This document shows, piece after piece, positions 6,191 to 9,852 of a stretch of DNA of 9,852 nucleotides. Below the pieces are notes generated by a model that ran no database searches, was not told where the DNA came from, and saw nothing but the letters and a program-made list of their open reading frames with translations. This DNA comes from Ectopseudomonas composti (GTDB lineage Bacteria > Pseudomonadota > Gammaproteobacteria > Pseudomonadales > Pseudomonadaceae), in the NCBI GenBank assembly GCA_946886245.1, contig CAMPIF010000123.1, forward strand, positions 1-9,852, given 5' to 3'. Both the position numbers and the translations under genes were made by a program. Numbering within the stretch: position 1 is the first letter of the stretch; each line of letters opens with the position of its first letter.

Positions 6191-7120
6191 TCAGGCTCTC
6201 TTTTGCAGAGTGGCCAGACTGCCATACAGCGCCAGAAGACGCTGGTATTCATCCTCGTCGTGAAAGCGACAGGTGCCGTGCCCGAACTCCTTGGCCACTT
6301 CCACGACGAATTTCACCGCCAGAGCAATATCCACCTCATGGCTGGCGCCTGTGGCACAGCCGGGCACCAGCGACTCGCTGCACAGGGCGACGCCCACTAC
6401 CGGCACGGCGGTGGCCGTCGAGGGTTGCAGGATGCTGTTGAGGTGGTACACGCCGTTGCCGTAAGGCGTGATGTCCTGAGTGGTGATCGGAAAGGTGACC
6501 GGCGCACGCCCACTGGTGGCCTCCATGATGCGCAGCAGGTCCTCGGCGACGCGCAGGATGTAGCCCTGCTTCACGGTCGGTGAGAGCGCGTAGCCCTTGT
6601 GGTTGAGGATTCGATTGCCCTTGGTGGCATCGATCGACAGAATCGCCTCAGCCTGGGCAATGGCTTCGTTATCGACCATCGTCACATCGTCGATGGGCGC
6701 GTCCATGAAGTCCACAGGCGTGCGTGGCAGGGTCGGCGCGTCGGGACAGATATGCGTGATGATGGTCACGTCGCCGGCCAGCACATCGCCTTTACCCTGC
6801 ATTTCGGCCAGTTTCAGCGCGCTGGCCAGCGCCGCGATGGCGCCGTCGGCGTCAGAAACCAGGCCCAGTCGTGCCGGGCGCGCGCCAATGCCGCCCAGGC
6901 GGCCGATTATGCCCAGGGTTGGCGCCAGGCCGCCGGCTTCCTTGCCGTTGCTACCGATCACGTCGATGCGCACGAAATCCGTCGTACCCCGCGCGCCATC
7001 GACCTGCCAGGTTCGCGCTCTGACCCGTGGGCAATGCTCGAACAGCTCGATCACCTGCTGACCACTGATGAAGGCATCGTCGAGCAACTCGAAGATCTGC
7101 AGCGTCTGTCGCAAACTCAT
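6191..7120 (-). CDS. DUF1177-family protein, unknown function
   Basis: A 309-residue protein without signal peptide or membrane segments, full length for the DUF1177 family, recognised by LGIIGRLGGIGARP (69-82), THICPDAPT (122-130), SIDATKGNR (162-170), TTQDITPYGNGVYHLNSI (213-230) and GCATGASHEVDIA (254-266). The many invariant acidic and His residues (Asp90, Asp92, His123, Asp127, Asp164, His174, Asp216, His261, Glu262, Asp264) suggest a metal-dependent enzyme; that is inference, since I know of no characterised member. GAGGA 7 nt before the ATG at 7120 supports the start. It lies 75 bp downstream of the OPT transporter gene on the same strand, so it is probably the second gene of that operon and likely acts on the imported compound. 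Its stop is followed at once by the sirB1 fragment. Confidence 0.88.
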   Translation of the reverse strand: MSLRQTLQIFELLDDAFISGQQVIELFEHCPRVRARTWQVDGARGTTDFVRIDVIGSNGKEAGGLAPTLGIIGRLGGIGARPARLGLVSDADGAIAALASALKLAEMQGKGDVLAGDVTIITHICPDAPTLPRTPVDFMDAPIDDVTMVDNEAIAQAEAILSIDATKGNRILNHKGYALSPTVKQGYILRVAEDLLRIMEATSGRAPVTFPITTQDITPYGNGVYHLNSILQPSTATAVPVVGVALCSESLVPGCATGASHEVDIALAVKFVVEVAKEFGHGTCRFHDEDEYQRLLALYGSLATLQKRA

Positions 7121-7177
7121 GGTCTATTCCTCGCGAGTAGGGTGAGCGGCGTGCTGCCAGGCTTTTCTCAAGGAACA

Positions 7178-7194
7178 GCCAGCGCCGGGCTGGC
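7178..7194 (-). terminator. Intercistronic hairpin after the OPT gene
   Basis: GCCAGC, loop of 5, GCTGGC is a 6-bp GC-rich stem starting 1 bp beyond the transporter stop codon. Read leftward it is followed by TGTTCCTT, only moderately T-rich. It may partly terminate or protect the transporter message, lowering or separating DUF1177 expression. Confidence 0.3.
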
Positions 7195-7195
7195 G

Positions 7196-8764
7196 TCACT
7201 TGCGTGCGCTGGAAAGCATCGAACTGAAGAAGCTGTACAGCGCGTCACCGGCAATGAAGCCGGCCGCGACGATATCCATCTGATCCTGGCCCTTCTCGCC
7301 CCAGCGGCGCAGTACCAGCAGGCGCAGGGCGATGCCCAGGAGCACCGCCCAGCCGGCAGTGGCACTGTTGATCAGCAAGCCGGTGGCGAGCAACACGCCG
7401 AGCTGGCGTTTCGGGCCGCCGCAGAACTGCACGATGGCGCCAGGAATGGCCCAGGTCAGCAGGGCGATGGCAATGCCTGGCTGCAAGCCTGCCTCGATGG
7501 TCTTGGCGAAAACCCGCGCAGCCGGTGGCACCAAGTCCTGCTGGAAATAGCTGGCGTGAGACAGATAGACCACGATGATGGCGATGACGAAGGCCAGCAT
7601 GGCGGCGATCAACTGGGTGCGTCGTCCCAGCAGTTCCTGCGGCATGTCCTCGCCGTATCCGCGCAGAATGAAGCCCGTTTTCAGATCGAAGCCCATATCG
7701 GCGAACGCCGGTCCGGTGGCAGCGGTAAAGCCGGTGAGTACGCACAGGGCCAGAGGTGGAAAACCGAGCAGAATGCCGATGATCAACGTGATGAGGGCCA
7801 CCGCGAAGGCCGGAAACCAGCCCGAATGCATGGCGGCAATGCCCACGATCAGCTCGTGCACGAATGCGGCAAAGGCCGCGTACAGCACGAATGCCGTGAG
7901 CATGACCAGCGACATCTCGCTGTACAGGCCCGTCGCCAGTGCGAGCAGCGCGGCAATCGTGACGTAACCCAGCGCACCCAGGCCCAGCGCCACGCGCACT
8001 TCGCTATCGGGCTGGCTGTGTGTCGCCGCCGTGCCCGCGGTTTTCCGGCAGATGATCAGCACCACCTGAGCCAGCGCTACCAGGCCGGCGCCGACCATCA
8101 CGCCATGCGGCAGGTAATGAGCGTTGAGGTCGAACCCGGTCAGTGGTTCGCTATAGGCCCGGATCAACAGCCCCACACCGAACATCGTCAGTGCCCAGAT
8201 ATTGCCGATGAAGGCGGTACCGAAGGCCGCCATCGGGATTTTCAGGATGGAGCCGACAATCCCGATGGCCACGCCAATCAGCAGCAGGCGTGCCTGGATG
8301 CCGCCACGGTCACCGGCCTTGATGGATTCGGCTGCGGCGATGCCGGGGGGCCAGGCGGCGGTGGCGGGAAAGACTTTGGTATCGAAGAGCCGATACAGCA
8401 GGTAGGCATCGAGCAGCATCGCGACGGCCACGCCGCAGAACATCGGCATGATCAAATGCGGCAGGCCCATCACGTAGGGCAGGGCAATGGGCGCCAGCAG
8501 GCTGTTGGCTGCACCGAAGGTGGCCGAGGAAATGACCGTTTGCGCCAGGTTCTGCGTCTCCAGTACCCGAAAGCGTCGAAAAGCCTGCCAGGGCAGGCGA
8601 GCCAGCAGCATCGCCACCAAGGCGCCGATGATCGAGGTGATCGGCGTTACCCCCAGTGTAGTGATCAACTGTATGCCGATGATTGCGCCCACCACGGACA
8701 ACAGCACCATGACGAACAGTATGCCGATATCGCTCAATAAAGGGTTGTGCTGCGCAGGCTTCAT
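7196..8764 (-). CDS. OPT/YSL-family oligopeptide transporter
   Basis: A 522-residue integral inner-membrane protein with about 12-14 hydrophobic segments, of the OPT family, which imports peptides or metal-chelate/peptide-like compounds, usually with protons. Supporting features: N-terminal helices (ILFVMVLLSVVGAIIGIQLI, 15-34), the cytosolic stretch AAWPPGIAAAESIKAGDRGG (136-155), resembling the family's FP-E-G-x-A-x-A-E-x-L-K-A-G region, and later membrane helices rich in Gly/Ala including FTAATGPAFADMGFDLKTG. It is shorter than the 600-700 residues of many bacterial OPT proteins but lacks no obvious block. The ATG at 8764 has AGGGA 6 nt upstream; the frame's extension to 8809 lacks a ribosome site and lies in the promoter region. 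The gene is 143 bp downstream of the IclR-family gene, with a predicted operator at 8823-8839 between them, and 75 bp upstream of the DUF1177 gene. Substrate is unknown. Confidence 0.88.
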   Translation of the reverse strand: MKPAQHNPLLSDIGILFVMVLLSVVGAIIGIQLITTLGVTPITSIIGALVAMLLARLPWQAFRRFRVLETQNLAQTVISSATFGAANSLLAPIALPYVMGLPHLIMPMFCGVAVAMLLDAYLLYRLFDTKVFPATAAWPPGIAAAESIKAGDRGGIQARLLLIGVAIGIVGSILKIPMAAFGTAFIGNIWALTMFGVGLLIRAYSEPLTGFDLNAHYLPHGVMVGAGLVALAQVVLIICRKTAGTAATHSQPDSEVRVALGLGALGYVTIAALLALATGLYSEMSLVMLTAFVLYAAFAAFVHELIVGIAAMHSGWFPAFAVALITLIIGILLGFPPLALCVLTGFTAATGPAFADMGFDLKTGFILRGYGEDMPQELLGRRTQLIAAMLAFVIAIIVVYLSHASYFQQDLVPPAARVFAKTIEAGLQPGIAIALLTWAIPGAIVQFCGGPKRQLGVLLATGLLINSATAGWAVLLGIALRLLVLRRWGEKGQDQMDIVAAGFIAGDALYSFFSSMLSSARK

Positions 8765-8822
8765 AATTGGTCCCTGACGGGTTCGGTGGTTATTGCGAAG
8801 GACGTGCAAATTGTTTTTATGA

Positions 8823-8839
8823 GTTTCGCTATAAGGAAC
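8823..8839 (-). promoter_or_regulatory. Predicted IclR-family operator before the OPT gene
   Basis: Minus strand GTTCCTTATAGCGAAAC, an interrupted palindrome (GTTCC / GNAAC arms) 58 bp upstream of the transporter start. It is 14/17 identical to the site before the regulator gene at 9713-9729, with the same TATA centre. IclR-type regulators bind short palindromes of this form. No clear sigma-70 promoter could be fixed around it, so whether it represses or activates is open. Confidence 0.6.
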
Positions 8840-8907
8840 TTGTAGGGCGCAATTACGGGTAGGATTTTAAATGGAGAGTTGGGCTTCTGTAGGTTGTGTG
8901 CAAGTGT

Positions 8908-9702
8908 TTACAGTGCGGATGCTGGCAATTGGCTGGGTGGCTCCCAGTAACTGTCTCCCAGTGTTTCGCCCAGTGTTCGCGATACAGCCATCAAGGCTGC
9001 GAGCACTTCGGGTGCACAGGGTTGACCCTCGCTCAGTGAGGGGTACGACAGGCACAGTCCCACCGTTTCGCTGCGGTGCTTGTTGCAGACGGTCGTCGCC
9101 AGCGAGCTGATGCCGGGCAAGATTTCATTGCGTGCCAGTGACCAGCCGCGCGAGCGGATTCGCGCGAGCTCGGTCAGCAATGCCTCGAGTGTCTGTGGGG
9201 ACCCAGGCGACTGCACGCGGTAGCCTTCGGCATAGTGGCTGCGCACCTGCTCATCGCTCTCTCGCGCCAGCAAGGCGCGGCCTACGGAGGTTTCGGCGGC
9301 AGGCGACAGGGCGCCAACCGGCGTCACGACATGCATGAAGTGCCTGCCCGGCAGCGCGCGCATCACCCGCCCCTCGCACCCTTCCAGCACCGCGATGTAC
9401 CCCGTGCACACGCTCAGGTGATCGAGTCGCCTCATGGCCGTCGCGGCACTCTCGACCAGCGGTGTCGACAGGTAGAAGCCGGCCACTTTCAGCAGCAGAC
9501 TGCCGATGTGGTAGTGGCGAGTGTGCGGGTCGCGTTCCAGCCAGTGCTGACTTTCCAGGGTTTTCAGTAAACGCGACACGGTACTTTTTGGAAGTTCCAG
9601 TTGCGCGACTACTTCACTGAAGCTAATGCCTGGCTGACTGAAGTTTGTTTGCCGTTGCGCAAATAAAGACAATATTGCAGCGGCGTTTTCCAATGTGCTC
9701 AT
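8908..9702 (-). CDS. IclR-family transcriptional regulator
   Basis: A 264-residue cytosolic DNA-binding regulator. The N-terminal winged helix-turn-helix spans about 1-70: ISFSEVVAQLELPKSTVSRL (26-45) is the helix-turn-helix, with the recognition helix KSTVSRLLKTLE, followed by the wing LERDPHTRHYHIGSLL. The rest (about 80-250) is the IclR effector-binding domain: TGYIAVLEGCEGRVMRALPG, PAAETSVGRALLA (the usual LPLHATA.GKALLA position) and the cysteine-containing end RNEILPGISSLATTVCNKHR ... ETVGLCLSYP. The ATG at 9702 has AAGGAG 4 nt upstream, and a 17-bp palindrome directly before that. It precedes the OPT and DUF1177 genes in the same direction and most likely controls them and itself in response to the transported compound or a derivative. 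Whether it activates or represses cannot be read from the sequence. Confidence 0.93.
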   Translation of the reverse strand: MSTLENAAAILSLFAQRQTNFSQPGISFSEVVAQLELPKSTVSRLLKTLESQHWLERDPHTRHYHIGSLLLKVAGFYLSTPLVESAATAMRRLDHLSVCTGYIAVLEGCEGRVMRALPGRHFMHVVTPVGALSPAAETSVGRALLARESDEQVRSHYAEGYRVQSPGSPQTLEALLTELARIRSRGWSLARNEILPGISSLATTVCNKHRSETVGLCLSYPSLSEGQPCAPEVLAALMAVSRTLGETLGDSYWEPPSQLPASAL

Positions 9703-9712
9703 ACCACTCCTT

Positions 9713-9729
9713 GTTCCGTTATATGGAAC
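9713..9729 (-). promoter_or_regulatory. Predicted IclR-family operator before the regulator gene
   Basis: Minus strand GTTCCATATAACGGAAC: perfect 5-bp arms GTTCC/GGAAC around a 7-bp centre. Its edge abuts the Shine-Dalgarno AAGGAG (9707-9712), so a bound regulator would block elongation or overlap the promoter; simple autorepression is likely. It also contains TATAAC, which could serve as a -10. The matching site before the OPT gene is at 8823-8839. Confidence 0.65.
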
Positions 9730-9752
9730 TCTATATGTGGCCGATTTTGGAA

Positions 9753-9781
9753 AAATTAAAACTCGCGCTAATGATCGTCAA
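9753..9781 (-). promoter_or_regulatory. Possible sigma-70 promoter of the iclR-type gene
   Basis: Minus strand TTGACG (9781-9776) is a good -35; 17 bp on is TAATTT (9758-9753), a weak -10. The whole 9703-9852 stretch is far richer in A+T than the genes, as expected for a promoter region. The rest of it, to the right edge, holds no recognisable gene and may also serve a divergent gene outside the window. Confidence 0.35.
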
Positions 9782-9852
9782 GTCATTTATTGGTTATTGT
9801 TGAAGTGGCTATTATTGTGGGTGATATCTATTTAGTGGCATCGGAATTGACC

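Noticed and set aside
5989..6252. 87-codon minus-strand frame containing the sirB1-like GHSLPGVPG segment
   Set aside because: Its start lies inside the DUF1177 gene in another frame and most of it is random-looking; the homologous part is better described as a pseudogene fragment.
6599..8740. 713-codon open frame on the plus strand
   Set aside because: It runs antisense to the OPT and DUF1177 genes. The translation is His/Gln/Asp-rich with no domain, whereas the opposite strand encodes clear family proteins with ribosome sites. It is a by-product of high GC content.
8765..8809. 15-codon N-terminal extension of the OPT transporter
   Set aside because: No Shine-Dalgarno sequence at 8809, whereas AGGGA precedes the ATG at 8764; the extension falls in the leader downstream of the operator.
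9730..9852. AT-rich right end as a possible mobile-element edge or origin
   Set aside because: No inverted or target-site repeats and no DnaA-box cluster were seen; it is adequately explained as a promoter region.

Overview
The window is high-GC DNA that looks like a chromosomal segment of a Pseudomonas, perhaps of the mendocina/oleovorans kind. The assignment rests on codon use, on protein sequences closely matching Pseudomonas family members, and on gene order. From memory, pykA next to a universal-stress-protein gene and a nearby single-domain PilZ gene resembles P. aeruginosa PA4324-PA4329; I could not check this. No tRNA, rRNA, CRISPR array, insertion sequence or phage gene was seen.

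Left part (1-2820): the 5' three quarters of pykA (pyruvate kinase, minus strand, running off the left edge), then a decayed universal-stress-protein remnant on the same strand. Three small plus-strand genes follow: a TPR-like lipoprotein, a secreted DUF4124 protein, and a PilZ (cyclic-di-GMP-binding) protein.

Middle part (2866-5671): a SirB1-type transglutaminase-like/TPR protein (minus) is divergent from a leucine-dehydrogenase-type amino-acid dehydrogenase (plus). The dehydrogenase converges, with 3 bp between stop codons, on a DMT/EamA exporter (minus). A 519-bp stretch without an intact gene follows (5672-6190). At its right end is a short degenerate copy of part of the sirB1-like gene, starting 2 bp beyond the stop codon of the next gene.

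Right part (6191-9852): an accessory-looking unit read leftward: IclR-family regulator, OPT/YSL-family transporter, DUF1177 protein. A 17-bp interrupted palindrome, GTTCC-N7-GGAAC or a close variant, lies directly in front of both the regulator and the transporter gene (14/17 identical). It is the likely operator, implying autoregulation plus control of the transporter and DUF1177 gene. The likely job is uptake and processing of a peptide or peptide-like compound, with DUF1177 of unknown activity. This unit and the sirB1 fragment at its edge are the most interesting parts of the window.
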